Source: Chloroflexota bacterium
Lineage (GTDB): Bacteria > Chloroflexota > Anaerolineae > B4-G1
Reading direction: 5' to 3'
NCBI GenBank assembly: GCA_024232355.1
Contig: JAAEPW010001230.1
Location: 112,587 to 176,586, forward strand
DNA: 64,000 bases
In this document: positions 56,109-64,000 of the stretch, piece by piece
Position numbering within the stretch: the first letter of the stretch is position 1
How the letters are laid out: each line of letters opens with the position of its first letter
The notes under the pieces: model-generated
Database searches by the model: none
Told to the model about the DNA's origin: nothing
The model's input: the letters and a program-made list of their open reading frames with translations, nothing else
Position numbers and translations under genes: made by a program

Positions 56109-58619
56109 ATGTCCCTTGCTGCCAAAGTTAGGGAGCAATTAATCAGTTCGTTTCGTATTGAACTGGCCGAGCATGTTCAAACGATGAACGATGGACTGTT
56201 GTCGCTAGAGCAGGGAACTGTCGAGGGCGATCAGCGTCAAACTACGTTGGAAAACATCTTTCGCGCCGCCCACAGTCTCAAAGGGGCTGCCCGCGCGATG
56301 GGCGTCACAATGGTCGAGCAACTGGCGCATGCCCTGGAAAGTGTGCTGGATGATCTGCAAAACAATATTGTCCAACCAAGCACGCGGCTTTTTACTGCTT
56401 GTTACAAGTCTGTTGATGCGATTTTGGTGGTGCAGGAAGCCTACGAGGCCGGAGAGACTACCCCACCACTTCAGGCGTTACAAGCGCTGGCCGATTTAGA
56501 GCAAGCACGCTCTGTTACTCAAGATGAAGAAGAACCCGCAGATGATTCTGATGCGCTTACCCCCACTGACGTCAAGATAAAAGAAACAGCACCCATAATC
56601 GAGTCAGAGCCACTGGCCCCCGTAATTACGGGACCGGTACCTTCCGAGATCACAGAGTCAGTGCCCGCAGCCGTTGTAGAACAAGTGTTTGTGATTCCCT
56701 CAGAGGAAGAGCTAGAGGACGTTCCGTCATCAACCACCCCGGTTCTGGGAGCTTTTGGAGTGGACGAGACCATTCGCGTTAGCGTGAGTAAATTGGATGC
56801 GTTGATGGCTCAACTCAGCGAACTGCTCGTCACCAAGATTCGGGCCGAGCAACGATTGTCTCAGATCATCTCGTTGCGTGAATTTATGGGGTTGTGGCAA
56901 AAAGAGTGGCTTGCCATCCGCAGTGCCTACAACAGGTTAGCTCGCCTCGATATGGAAGGTGCGTTTGGCGTGCATCGTCTCGGACCGGTTGAAGTGGCGC
57001 CTGGGGAGAGACCAAAAGACAAGGGCAGGATCACAGATCACGGCAGCATTGATAACAAGGTGGGAAAGGATGTATCCCGTTTGCTGGGCTATGTTGGCGC
57101 CAGTCAAGACCGGTTGCGTGAAATGAATGCGTTGATGAACAACTTGTCGCGCGAATATGCCAACGACACAATGCACATGTCGCTGGTGATTGACGAACTG
57201 GAACAAGAGATCAAACGTGTTCGCATGCTCCCACTATCTAACATCACTGGCACTTTTGGACGTATGGTGCGAGATCTGGCTCAGGAATCCGAGAGAGAGG
57301 CCGTGCTGCAAATCTTTGGCGGTGATACCGAGTTGGACAAGCGTGTATTGGAGCAGATCAAAGATCCGTTGATGCACTTGCTGCGTAATGCGGTGGATCA
57401 TGGTCTTGAGACCGCTGAACAGCGGGAGACAATGGGCAAGCCACGCACCGGGACAGTGAGCCTCAGAGCTGAGCAACTGGGTAAAGATGTGGTTATTCGC
57501 GTTGCTGACGATGGTCACGGCTTGAACTTGGAAGCCATCCGTAGGACCCTTGCCAGGCGGGGTGGGGTGGATGTTCAGTCGTTAAGTGAGGAGGATCTGA
57601 AAGAGGCTATTTTCAACGCTGGTATTTCCACCAGTCCTATTATCACCGATATTTCGGGGCGTGGGGTGGGGTTGGACGTGGTACGCCGCAACGTAGAAGC
57701 GTTGCACGGGCGTATCGACGTAGATACGGCATTTGGTGAGGGTACGACCTTTACGTTGACTTTGCCGTTGACACTGACCAGTTCGCGGGGATTGCTGGTG
57801 CGTGTTTCCAACGAACTGTTTGCCATTCCACACAACGCGATCGAATATATCATGTACGTCAGGCTGCGTGATGTGGTGCCCCTCGAAGGGCAAGATACGG
57901 TGCTCTATAACAATCGTCCGCTCACACTGGTACGGCTTGGCGATGTCCTGAATCTCCCACGGATGGATGGGAAATCTGAAGATTCCCGTATTCCGGTGGT
58001 CATACTGGCTGCTGCTGAACGGCGTATGGCTTTTGCCGTAGATGCATTGGCTGGTGAACAAGAGGTAGTCATCAAAGGGTTAGGAAGGCAACTGTCGCGT
58101 GTGGGGGGCATTGCGGGCGCCACCGTGATGGGCAGTGGCGAGGTGGTATTGATTCTCAACGTGGCTGATTTGATCAAACTGGGCCTGCGAAGCGACCGCC
58201 GCTCTGTTCTTGCCACTCTGGTCAAGACGTCTCCAACTGTCGAGACACGTGCCCGGAGGCGTATTTTGATCGTCGATGATTCAATCACTACGCGTACGCT
58301 GGAAAAGAATATCCTGGAAGCAGCGGGCTATAATGTTCAATTGGCAACCGATGGCCAAGAAGCATTGGGTACGATTGCGGTCAGTGGTGTGCCAGACCTG
58401 ATTGTGTCGGACGTGGTGATGCCCCGGCTGGATGGTTTTGGGCTTACCCAACGAATCAGAGAAGATCCTCACACGGCCAGTGTCCCGGTGATTCTGGTTA
58501 CGTCGCTAGATTCGGCGGAGGATAAGGCCCGAGGTATTGAAGTTGGAGCCGACGCTTATATCACCAAGAGTAGTTTTGATCAGAATAATTTGTTGGAAAC
58601 GATTGAGCAGTTGATATAA
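56109..58619 (+). CDS. cheA: CheA histidine kinase with C-terminal receiver
   Basis: An 836-residue hybrid CheA. HPt domain (1-115) with phospho-acceptor His55 in FRAAHSLKGAARA; a Pro/Glu/Ser-rich linker (130-220) with no recognisable CheY/CheB-binding P2 domain; dimerisation region (about 225-395) enlarged by an insertion; HATPase (about 395-560) with HLLRNAVDHGLE, DDGHGLN and GRGVGLDVV; CheW-like domain (about 560-700); receiver (about 715-836) with Asp768 in LIVSDVVMP. It takes receptor input through CheW and phosphorylates receivers. The attached receiver may be a phosphate sink or an output. This layout resembles FrzE/WspE-type systems that control functions other than flagella. AAGGAGGA precedes ATG 56109. 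Confidence 0.95.
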   Translation: MSLAAKVREQLISSFRIELAEHVQTMNDGLLSLEQGTVEGDQRQTTLENIFRAAHSLKGAARAMGVTMVEQLAHALESVLDDLQNNIVQPSTRLFTACYKSVDAILVVQEAYEAGETTPPLQALQALADLEQARSVTQDEEEPADDSDALTPTDVKIKETAPIIESEPLAPVITGPVPSEITESVPAAVVEQVFVIPSEEELEDVPSSTTPVLGAFGVDETIRVSVSKLDALMAQLSELLVTKIRAEQRLSQIISLREFMGLWQKEWLAIRSAYNRLARLDMEGAFGVHRLGPVEVAPGERPKDKGRITDHGSIDNKVGKDVSRLLGYVGASQDRLREMNALMNNLSREYANDTMHMSLVIDELEQEIKRVRMLPLSNITGTFGRMVRDLAQESEREAVLQIFGGDTELDKRVLEQIKDPLMHLLRNAVDHGLETAEQRETMGKPRTGTVSLRAEQLGKDVVIRVADDGHGLNLEAIRRTLARRGGVDVQSLSEEDLKEAIFNAGISTSPIITDISGRGVGLDVVRRNVEALHGRIDVDTAFGEGTTFTLTLPLTLTSSRGLLVRVSNELFAIPHNAIEYIMYVRLRDVVPLEGQDTVLYNNRPLTLVRLGDVLNLPRMDGKSEDSRIPVVILAAAERRMAFAVDALAGEQEVVIKGLGRQLSRVGGIAGATVMGSGEVVLILNVADLIKLGLRSDRRSVLATLVKTSPTVETRARRRILIVDDSITTRTLEKNILEAAGYNVQLATDGQEALGTIAVSGVPDLIVSDVVMPRLDGFGLTQRIREDPHTASVPVILVTSLDSAEDKARGIEVGADAYITKSSFDQNNLLETIEQLI

Positions 58620-58637
58620 CATCAACCGAGGTATGCT

Positions 58638-59066
58638 ATGGTAAAATCTGTCAGGACAATTTTGATTGTAGAAGACAGTCCGGCCCAGGCACTGGCCCTT
58701 GAGCATTTGCTGAAAGAAGAAGGCCTCCAAGTGCTTTGGGCGACCAATGGGCAAGCTGGAGTAATGCTGGCACAGGAACATCTGCCGGATGCAATTGTCC
58801 TCGATGTCGAGATGCCCAAGATGGGGGGATTCGAGGCGTGCAGGCATTTAAAGGAAGACCCTCTGACGGCTAATATTCCGGTCGTGATGCTCACCATTCG
58901 TGATGATGCCACCACGGCTCTACGTGGTATTGATTTGGGAGCGGTGGATTTTATTCCCAAGGATGTCTTTTCTGGCCCTGTGCTTGTAGAGACGTTACGC
59001 CAATTGAACATTCTGCCCAAAATTGGGGATGTTGTGGAGGGCGGTTATGCCAAAGACCAGGCGTGA
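58638..59066 (+). CDS. CheY-like single-domain response regulator
   Basis: A 142-residue receiver without output domain. The acidic pair is in IVEDSP, the phospho-acceptor is Asp56 (IVLDVEMP), followed by Thr in VMLTI and Lys in IPKD. Probable phospho-target of CheA or of a nearby histidine kinase. ACCGAGG precedes ATG 58638, 18 bases after the cheA stop. Its 3' end overlaps the start of the first cheB by 20 bases, implying translational coupling. It is clearly related to the second receiver at 60563 (both have PKD-F and LLETLRQ/LVETLRQ ends), so the receiver-CheB pair appears to have been duplicated. Confidence 0.92.
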   Translation: MVKSVRTILIVEDSPAQALALEHLLKEEGLQVLWATNGQAGVMLAQEHLPDAIVLDVEMPKMGGFEACRHLKEDPLTANIPVVMLTIRDDATTALRGIDLGAVDFIPKDVFSGPVLVETLRQLNILPKIGDVVEGGYAKDQA

Positions 59067-60183
59067 GCCTATCCGCATCGTTGTTGTGGATGACTCGCCA
59101 ACCGCGCGCAAGTTGTTGGTGGCACTTTTTAATGACATCGACGATATAGAGGTTGTCGGCACCGCGGATGATGGGGAGATGGGGGTTCATATAACCAGGG
59201 AGTTGTGTCCTGACGTGGTGACTATGGACGTTCGTATGCCCAAAATGGATGGGTTAGAGGCGACACGCCATATTATGCATTACCAACCCACGCCGATTGT
59301 GATTGTGACCAATAGCACGATGCGGGCCGATATGGATCTCACTTTTGAAGCTTTGCATGCGGGTGCACTGACTGTGGTCCGCAAGCCTGGTCTGGTTGAT
59401 CCCGAGACGTCTGCCAAGGTACTCAAAGCTGTCCGGTTGATGGCGGATGTGCCGGTCGTTCATCGTTGGCGTAGAGAGAAACGCAAGCCCGACGGTGAAC
59501 GTTTGTCAGGCTCGAAGCGAGATCGTTTGCCGGTGCAGGTAGAAGAGGGTGTGGCATTGCCTTCGGCCGCGTGGCAGTTAGATGTAGATGTCGCGCAGCG
59601 TGTGCAAAGAATTGGTATTGCAGCATCGACCGGTGGCCCTAGGGCATTATTGACGGTATTGCGATCTTTGCCAGCGGATTTTCGAGTCCCGATTTTAATA
59701 GTACAACACATCACCAATGGTTTTGTCTCTGGATTGGCCGAGTGGCTTAACAGTATGACGGCGCTGCACGTGAACATCGCGGGCCACGGTGATATCCCCC
59801 GTCCAGGTACAGCCTTGGTAGCGCCTGATGATTATCATATGCAGTTGAGCAATAGTGGCGTAGTAGAATTGTGCAGAGAACCACCATACAAGGGTTTGCG
59901 CCCTTCGGCCAACTATTTATTTCACTCTCTGGCTGATGCTTATGGATCTCGCTCAATGGGCATTGTGCTCACCGGGATGGGTGATGATGGTGCAGATGGA
60001 CTGGTAGCCTTGCGCAAGGCGGGTGGGCTGACTATAGCTCAAGACAAGCAGAGTAGCGTAATCTATGGCATGCCACACGAGGCAGTGACTCGCAACGCTG
60101 TGGATCGGATGCTCGCGCCGGGTCAGATTGCGCAGACCCTTGCCCAACTGATGCATCATCAAAGATCAAGAGGAGATGGCTAA
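59047..60183 (+). CDS. cheB: CheB methylesterase/deamidase, first copy
   Basis: A 378-residue protein: receiver (1-125; VVVDDSPTARK, TMDVRMPKMDG, Lys in VRKPG) and CheB esterase domain (about 185-378) with the full catalytic triad Ser194 (IAASTGGP), His221 (VQHI) and Asp314 (GMGDDGADG). CheB removes methyl groups from receptor glutamates or deamidates glutamines when its receiver is phosphorylated by CheA. ATG 59047 with GGAGGG upstream is preferred to an in-frame start 24 bases earlier. The gene overlaps the receiver gene before it and its TAA overlaps the ATG of the next gene (TAATG). Confidence 0.94.
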   Translation: MPKTRREPIRIVVVDDSPTARKLLVALFNDIDDIEVVGTADDGEMGVHITRELCPDVVTMDVRMPKMDGLEATRHIMHYQPTPIVIVTNSTMRADMDLTFEALHAGALTVVRKPGLVDPETSAKVLKAVRLMADVPVVHRWRREKRKPDGERLSGSKRDRLPVQVEEGVALPSAAWQLDVDVAQRVQRIGIAASTGGPRALLTVLRSLPADFRVPILIVQHITNGFVSGLAEWLNSMTALHVNIAGHGDIPRPGTALVAPDDYHMQLSNSGVVELCREPPYKGLRPSANYLFHSLADAYGSRSMGIVLTGMGDDGADGLVALRKAGGLTIAQDKQSSVIYGMPHEAVTRNAVDRMLAPGQIAQTLAQLMHHQRSRGDG

Positions 60184-60548
60184 TGAATGAGAGCCAAACG
60201 ATAACGGTGCAAACCGAGTTCGACGTATTCATGGCCCGTATGCAGGTGCGCAAATTGGCTCGCGCTATAGGCTTTGATATTACGAACCAAGCGCGTGTTG
60301 CTCTGGCGACGTCGTCATTAGCTCGTGTGCTCAGATTGGGAGAAAGGCATCAAGGGCAGGTGATCATTGATTGTTTGGGGGATGGGGATCGTTCGGGTAT
60401 GCGGGTAGCCTGTACAGCCAACACTGGCACTGATTTCGAGATTGGGTCACGGGCGTTTACGGATGTAAGATGGCTGGTTGACGAGTTGGCTGTTGAGGAA
60501 TTATCATCCAATGATTTGCAAGTTACTCTGGTCAAATGGGTGGCCTGA
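60183..60548 (+). CDS. Degenerate RsbT-like protein in the che operon
   Basis: A 121-residue protein. Its first half follows the RsbT pattern (VFMARMQVRKLARAIGF, then NQARVALATSSLARVLR where RsbT has A-ISELGRNI), but the Glu and Asn of the N-box are Ser and Val, and neither the DxGxGI box nor the second glycine box of ATP-binding members is present. It is about 12 residues shorter than the RsbT-like protein at 24150. It is therefore unlikely to bind ATP and may be an adapter or partner-binding module. ATG 60183 overlaps the cheB stop codon. Placement between the two receiver-CheB pairs ties an RsbT-derived protein to the chemosensory operon. Homology is a judgement from motif order and needs structure-based testing. 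Confidence 0.72.
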   Translation: MNESQTITVQTEFDVFMARMQVRKLARAIGFDITNQARVALATSSLARVLRLGERHQGQVIIDCLGDGDRSGMRVACTANTGTDFEIGSRAFTDVRWLVDELAVEELSSNDLQVTLVKWVA

Positions 60549-60562
60549 GTAGGGGGGGAATT

Positions 60563-60973
60563 ATGTCTGATGAGATTACGAGTCAAGAGAGCAAGAAAAA
60601 GGTGTTGGTCGTTGAGGACAGCCCCACCCAAGCACTGCATATGCAGACGCTATTGGAGGATGTGGGGATGAAGGTTTTGTTGGCCAATGATGGTCCGACA
60701 GGTTTGCGAATGGCGCAAGAACTGAAACCTGATCTTGTTGTACTCGATGTGCAGATGCCAGGGATGAATGGTTTTCAGGTGTGCCGACGATTGAAAAACG
60801 AACAATTTACAAAAGATATTCCAATCATCATGTTCACACGTCACGATGAACAGGAAGCGGTCGTGTTGGGTTTGCAAACGGGCGCAGTTGACTATATCCC
60901 CAAAGATGCTTTTGCCGACGCGGTATTGCTAGAGACGTTACGGCAAATGAATTTTATCAAGGCAAAGGAGTAA
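60563..60973 (+). CDS. CheY-like single-domain response regulator, second copy
   Basis: A 136-residue receiver: VVEDSP acidic pair, Asp62 (VVLDVQMPGMNG), Thr in IMFTR and Lys in IPKD. No output domain. ATG 60563 after AGGGGGGGAA is preferred to an in-frame start 27 bases upstream overlapping the previous gene. It resembles the receiver at 58638 over its whole length, and both stand before a cheB gene. Candidate phosphate acceptor of CheA, the upstream kinase or the downstream hybrid kinase; the sequence does not choose among them. Confidence 0.91.
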   Translation: MSDEITSQESKKKVLVVEDSPTQALHMQTLLEDVGMKVLLANDGPTGLRMAQELKPDLVVLDVQMPGMNGFQVCRRLKNEQFTKDIPIIMFTRHDEQEAVVLGLQTGAVDYIPKDAFADAVLLETLRQMNFIKAKE

Positions 60974-61052
60974 TGTTCACGGTTGATTGTATGCATATTG
61001 GTTCCTGGTGGACAATTGTCTTGCGAGTACGCGCAAACTGTCGAGTACAAGG

Positions 61053-62123
61053 ATGAAAGATTCCATTCGCGTATTGGTTGTTGATGACTCTACAGTCGTA
61101 CGACAGATACTGGTCAGTATGCTGGAGACTGTGCCGGGATTCTCCGTAGTGGGCCAGGCACGCGATGGAGAGGAGGCCGTGCGGCTGACCGCGCGTCTGC
61201 GCCCTGATGTAGTCACGATGGACATTCGGATGCCTGTTTTGGATGGGTTGGGGGCGATCAGGCAGATTATGAGCACTACGCCTACTCCCATCGTTGTGGT
61301 GGCGGCCAGTGTCTATGAACCGGATCTTAACATAGCCTTTACGGCCATTGAAGCTGGTGCGTTGACGGTGGTAGAAAAGCCCAGGGGAATTACGCCCGAG
61401 GCTTACGAGTCTGCGCGTGACCAACTGGTGACAACCATCCGACTGATGTCCGACGTCCAAGTTGTCACACTGAGACCGGATCGCTGGCAGTCTGCCTCGA
61501 CGGATGTTCACCATGTGGATATGAAAGACGCAGTTGGAGCGCCTTTCGACACCGATCTGATCGCGATAGCTGCATCTACTGGTGGACCGGGTGTGTTGCG
61601 TGAGATTTTTAGTGCGTTACCTGGGGACCTTTCAATTCCAGTCGTGACTGTGCAACACATCACACCCGGGTTTTCACAAGGGTTTGCCCAGTGGCTAGAT
61701 GGCGAGACAGCGCTCCATGTAGCGTTGGCGGAAGATGGCGAGCGGCTCAAGGCAGGACGTGTGTTGATTGCGCCGGATGACACACACTTGACCGTTGCAC
61801 CCGGCGGTGTTGTGCGTCTTGATCATTCGGAACCGATAAAGGGTCAACGCCCCTCGGCTACACGTCTGTTCGAGTCGGTAGCGAGAACTTTTGGAGCGGC
61901 TGCCGTTGGTGTGGTGTTGACTGGAATGGGAGAGGATGGCGCCGATGGCCTGGATGATCTTCATCGAGTTGGGGGCCACGTGATTGCGCAAGATGAGGAG
62001 AGTTGTGTGGTCTTTGGAATGCCCAAGGCTGCGATTGAACGAGGAGTTGTGGATCGAGTTATGTCACCGGATGAAATTGCGTCGGTACTTAGATATTTTG
62101 ATGGACAGCATAAATCTAATTGA
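61053..62123 (+). CDS. cheB: CheB methylesterase/deamidase, second copy
   Basis: A 356-residue second CheB: receiver (1-125; LVVDDSTVVRQ, TMDIRMPVLDG, Lys in VEKPR) and esterase domain (about 165-356) with Ser175 (IAASTGGP), His202 (VQHI) and Asp295 (GMGEDGADG) all present. ATG 61053 is chosen because the receiver begins immediately after it, but its ribosome site is poor (AAGG abuts the ATG). The frame is open further upstream from a TTG at 60987 and a GTG at 61008, so translation could begin earlier. Two intact CheB proteins with no CheR in view is unusual. Confidence 0.92.
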   Translation: MKDSIRVLVVDDSTVVRQILVSMLETVPGFSVVGQARDGEEAVRLTARLRPDVVTMDIRMPVLDGLGAIRQIMSTTPTPIVVVAASVYEPDLNIAFTAIEAGALTVVEKPRGITPEAYESARDQLVTTIRLMSDVQVVTLRPDRWQSASTDVHHVDMKDAVGAPFDTDLIAIAASTGGPGVLREIFSALPGDLSIPVVTVQHITPGFSQGFAQWLDGETALHVALAEDGERLKAGRVLIAPDDTHLTVAPGGVVRLDHSEPIKGQRPSATRLFESVARTFGAAAVGVVLTGMGEDGADGLDDLHRVGGHVIAQDEESCVVFGMPKAAIERGVVDRVMSPDEIASVLRYFDGQHKSN

Positions 62124-62190
62124 GAGTTCTGTTTATGCGTAATGGAGCAGAAAGCTTTTTAAACAAGGTCAATTGAACAGGAGTGGCGAT

Positions 62191-63717
62191 ATGATGAATA
62201 CAAATGCACAATACACAAAGCAAAAAGACCAGTCCGCTGGGCCAGCACTGTCGATCGAGCATGTTGCACTGGCTTCCATTTCCGATGGCGTGCTTATCAG
62301 CGATCTTGAGGATCAGATAGCCTTGATTAATCGGGCTGCTGCCCGCATGCTGCGGGTAGATCAAGATGCGGTGCTGGGGCAATCGGTGAGTGAGATCTTT
62401 GAGCCGTTGTCCGCTCGGGGGCGTTTGACCGTGGATGAGGCGATAGCGCGCTTGCGCGCTGATCCTTATTCATACGGGCAAAGCGGTGAGCCTGCCGAGA
62501 CGGTCATTGAAATTGGCACGCGATTCATTCAGGCACACCTTTCGCCTGTGTTGACTGATGTCGGCAAGTTCTTGGGAGTGGTGATCGTGTTGCGTGATAT
62601 TTCGCGCGAGGTTGAAGTCGATCGGGCCAGAAGTGATTTCGTTTCCAATGTCTCCCACGAATTGCGCTTGCCGCTGACTGCTATCAAGGGCTATTGTGAC
62701 CTGTTGTTGCATGACGCGATCGACCTTCTCGACGCGGAGCAGGGACGTTTTTTGCAGATTGTTCAGAGTAATGCAGATCATCTGGTTGCTCTGATTAACG
62801 ATCTGCTAGATATCAGTCGTGTTGAGAGCTATCGACTGAATCTTGACGTTCAATCAGTCCAGATGGAGGCGATTATCCGTGACGTTGTAGATGTGATACA
62901 GCCACAATGTGATCAGCAGGGCTTGCGTCTGGCCGTTGAGATTGATCCCAATGTTGGGCCGGTGATGGGAGACCCAGTTCGACTTGGCCAAGTGGTCACT
63001 AATTTGGCCAACTATGCTTGCCGTCGTACGCCAAAAGGGGGAGGCATCACACTTGCACTGTCGAGTTCTCAAGATGGCGTGCAGGTAGGCGTTACTGATG
63101 TAGGCCCCATCATTTCTCCAACAGACAAAGCCAAGATATTCCAGCGTTTTCACCGAACGGAGGATTCGCTCTCTAATCAGGCGCACGGCACGGGTTTGGA
63201 GTTGTCGGTTGCCAAGATACTGGTCGAGATGCACGGTGGACGGCTATGGGTGGAAAGCGGCTCAGAACAAGGTAATACCTTTACGTTTGTTCTTCCGCTA
63301 CATGTCGATGTGCCGAGTGATGTGATGAAACCCGCCAAGGACCTTAAGCAAACACAGACTGTATTGGTCGTCGAAGACGATGAGGATATTGCTCAACTTA
63401 TCACCTTGCAATTGCGTCGTGAGGGGTTTGAAGTATTCACGACTGCATATGGCGAAGAGGCTGTATCGTTGGCGCAAAGTGAGTCTATTGATCTTGTGAC
63501 ACTAGATATGATGCTCCCCGATATTACCGGTATGGAGGTGTTGCATCAACTCAAGGCCAACCCCAAGACGGTGGATATTCCCGTAATTATTGTCTCTGTG
63601 CTATTACCCGAGCAGACTGGCGACGCCGATCAAGGGGCTGTTGAGCATATCACCAAACCTTTTGCCTTTGAAAGACTTATGGAAAGCATCCGGCGCACAC
63701 TGGACTCTTCCGAGTGA
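62191..63717 (+). CDS. PAS histidine kinase-receiver hybrid with eroded ATP site
   Basis: A 508-residue soluble protein: PAS (about 25-140), HisKA with intact H-box VSNVSHELRLPLT (His156), HATPase (about 255-370) and C-terminal receiver (about 388-508; VVEDDED, Asp439 in LVTLDMMLPD, Lys in ITKPF). In the HATPase the N-box reads NLANYACRRTP, with Tyr275 where the Mg-ATP Asn is expected; the first glycine box is DVGPII instead of DxGxGI, and the second is GTGLELS. Kinase activity is therefore doubtful; phosphotransfer through His156 may remain. CAGGAG lies seven bases before ATG 62191. Last gene of the co-directional block, followed by a terminator. Confidence 0.9.
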   Translation: MMNTNAQYTKQKDQSAGPALSIEHVALASISDGVLISDLEDQIALINRAAARMLRVDQDAVLGQSVSEIFEPLSARGRLTVDEAIARLRADPYSYGQSGEPAETVIEIGTRFIQAHLSPVLTDVGKFLGVVIVLRDISREVEVDRARSDFVSNVSHELRLPLTAIKGYCDLLLHDAIDLLDAEQGRFLQIVQSNADHLVALINDLLDISRVESYRLNLDVQSVQMEAIIRDVVDVIQPQCDQQGLRLAVEIDPNVGPVMGDPVRLGQVVTNLANYACRRTPKGGGITLALSSSQDGVQVGVTDVGPIISPTDKAKIFQRFHRTEDSLSNQAHGTGLELSVAKILVEMHGGRLWVESGSEQGNTFTFVLPLHVDVPSDVMKPAKDLKQTQTVLVVEDDEDIAQLITLQLRREGFEVFTTAYGEEAVSLAQSESIDLVTLDMMLPDITGMEVLHQLKANPKTVDIPVIIVSVLLPEQTGDADQGAVEHITKPFAFERLMESIRRTLDSSE

Positions 63718-63769
63718 CAAAGGTCTGTATTCAAGAGCTGCTGTTCTTACGCCATATATTTGTCACTTG

Positions 63770-63803
63770 CCGCCTCGCCCAATAGGGTGGGGCGGTATTT
63801 TTT
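63770..63803 (+). terminator. Rho-independent terminator of the signalling block
   Basis: CCGCCTCGCCC (63770-63780) pairs with GGGTGGGGCGG (63785-63795), 11 pairs including two G-U, around an AATA loop and followed by TATTTTTT. It lies 53 bases after the last stop codon and fits an intrinsic terminator on the + strand. Confidence 0.85.
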
Positions 63804-63816
63804 GCATAGAAACAAG

Positions 63817-63855
63817 CAAACATCCCGCCAACCTGTACAAGTGGCGGGATGTTTG
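63817..63855. terminator. Perfect 14-bp hairpin, probably bidirectional or minus-strand terminator
   Basis: CAAACATCCCGCCA (63817-63830) and TGGCGGGATGTTTG (63842-63855) are exact inverted copies around 11 bases. TTCTT follows on the + strand; on the - strand the stem is followed by CTTGTTTC. It lies just beyond the probable minus-strand gene end and fits a terminator between converging genes. Confidence 0.75.
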
Positions 63856-63896
63856 TTCTTCAGGGAGTCCGACTTGAGGAATTAACAATTAAACAT

Positions 63897-63998
63897 CTAG
63901 ATATGCCCAGGTTCGGGGCAGATGCTGAAATGTAGGGGACGACCATCAGGTGCAGAAAACTGGATAGCATTGCAACGTGCCACCATAAATTCCAAATC
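63897..63998 (-). CDS. 3' end of a probable convergent gene
   Basis: On the minus strand a frame is open from the window edge for 33 codons and ends at TAG (complement of 63897-63899). The visible end reads FMVARCNAIQFSAPDGRPL followed by HFSICPEPGHI. Amino-acid composition looks protein-like and a terminator hairpin lies right after it, as expected for a gene converging on the signalling block. Too short to identify; its start is outside the window. No + strand reading frame of note exists in 63718-64000. Confidence 0.4.
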   Translation of the reverse strand, partial: DLEFMVARCNAIQFSAPDGRPLHFSICPEPGHI

Positions 63999-64000
63999 CC

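Noticed and set aside
1..64000. CRISPR arrays, tRNA or rRNA genes, prophage or toxin-antitoxin modules
   Set aside because: No regularly spaced repeats, RNA gene signatures, integrases or phage genes were found on either strand.

Overview
The window is a 63.7 kb block of about 42 genes, all read on the + strand. It joins two signalling families that are usually encoded apart: stressosome-type (RsbR/RsbS/RsbT/RsbX) proteins and chemosensory (MCP/CheW/CheA/CheY/CheB) proteins. Closely spaced signalling genes, cytoplasmic LacI-type periplasmic-binding sensors fused to STAS domains and the style of the multi-sensor proteins suggest a Chloroflexota bacterium (Anaerolineae or a filamentous relative). 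That placement is inference: there is no rRNA, ribosomal gene or tRNA here, and no flagellar, pilus or transposase gene.

Layout. (1) 2-23581: fourteen RsbR-like genes, each a different sensor (cytoplasmic PBP1, PocR, GAF, PAS, dCache, polytopic membrane modules) joined by a coiled coil to a strongly conserved C-terminal STAS domain. They are interrupted once by an orphan ABC-type substrate-binding lipoprotein (8490-9470). (2) 23678-25734: the stressosome core, namely a stand-alone RsbS-like STAS protein, an RsbT-like ATPase, and a fused RsbT-like ATPase + RsbX-like PP2C phosphatase. (3) 25874-55797: a CheW followed by eleven MCP-type receptors, interspersed with two more RsbR-like proteins, an orphan sensor protein, a multi-PAS histidine kinase and a receiver-ATPase protein whose phospho-acceptor His is a Tyr. 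(4) 55798-56108: a gap holding a decayed MCP 3' end and a possible promoter. (5) 56109-63717: CheA with a C-terminal receiver, CheY-like, CheB, a degenerate RsbT-like protein, a second CheY-like, a second CheB, and a PAS histidine kinase-receiver hybrid with an eroded ATP site. (6) 63718-64000: two terminator hairpins and the 3' end of a probable gene on the opposite strand.

How the parts may work together. In known stressosomes RsbR paralogs and RsbS form a sensor scaffold that holds RsbT; RsbT phosphorylates STAS domains and leaves, and RsbX resets them. In chemosensory arrays MCPs with CheW control CheA, which phosphorylates CheY and CheB. Here several N-terminal membrane sensor modules occur on both STAS and MCP outputs, as if one sensor repertoire had been shuffled between two output machines. 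RsbT-type ATPase folds occur in both halves. No CheR, sigma factor, RsbU, RsbV or RsbW is visible in the window, so the final outputs are unknown. The central hypothesis is an integrated stressosome-chemosensory signalling island.
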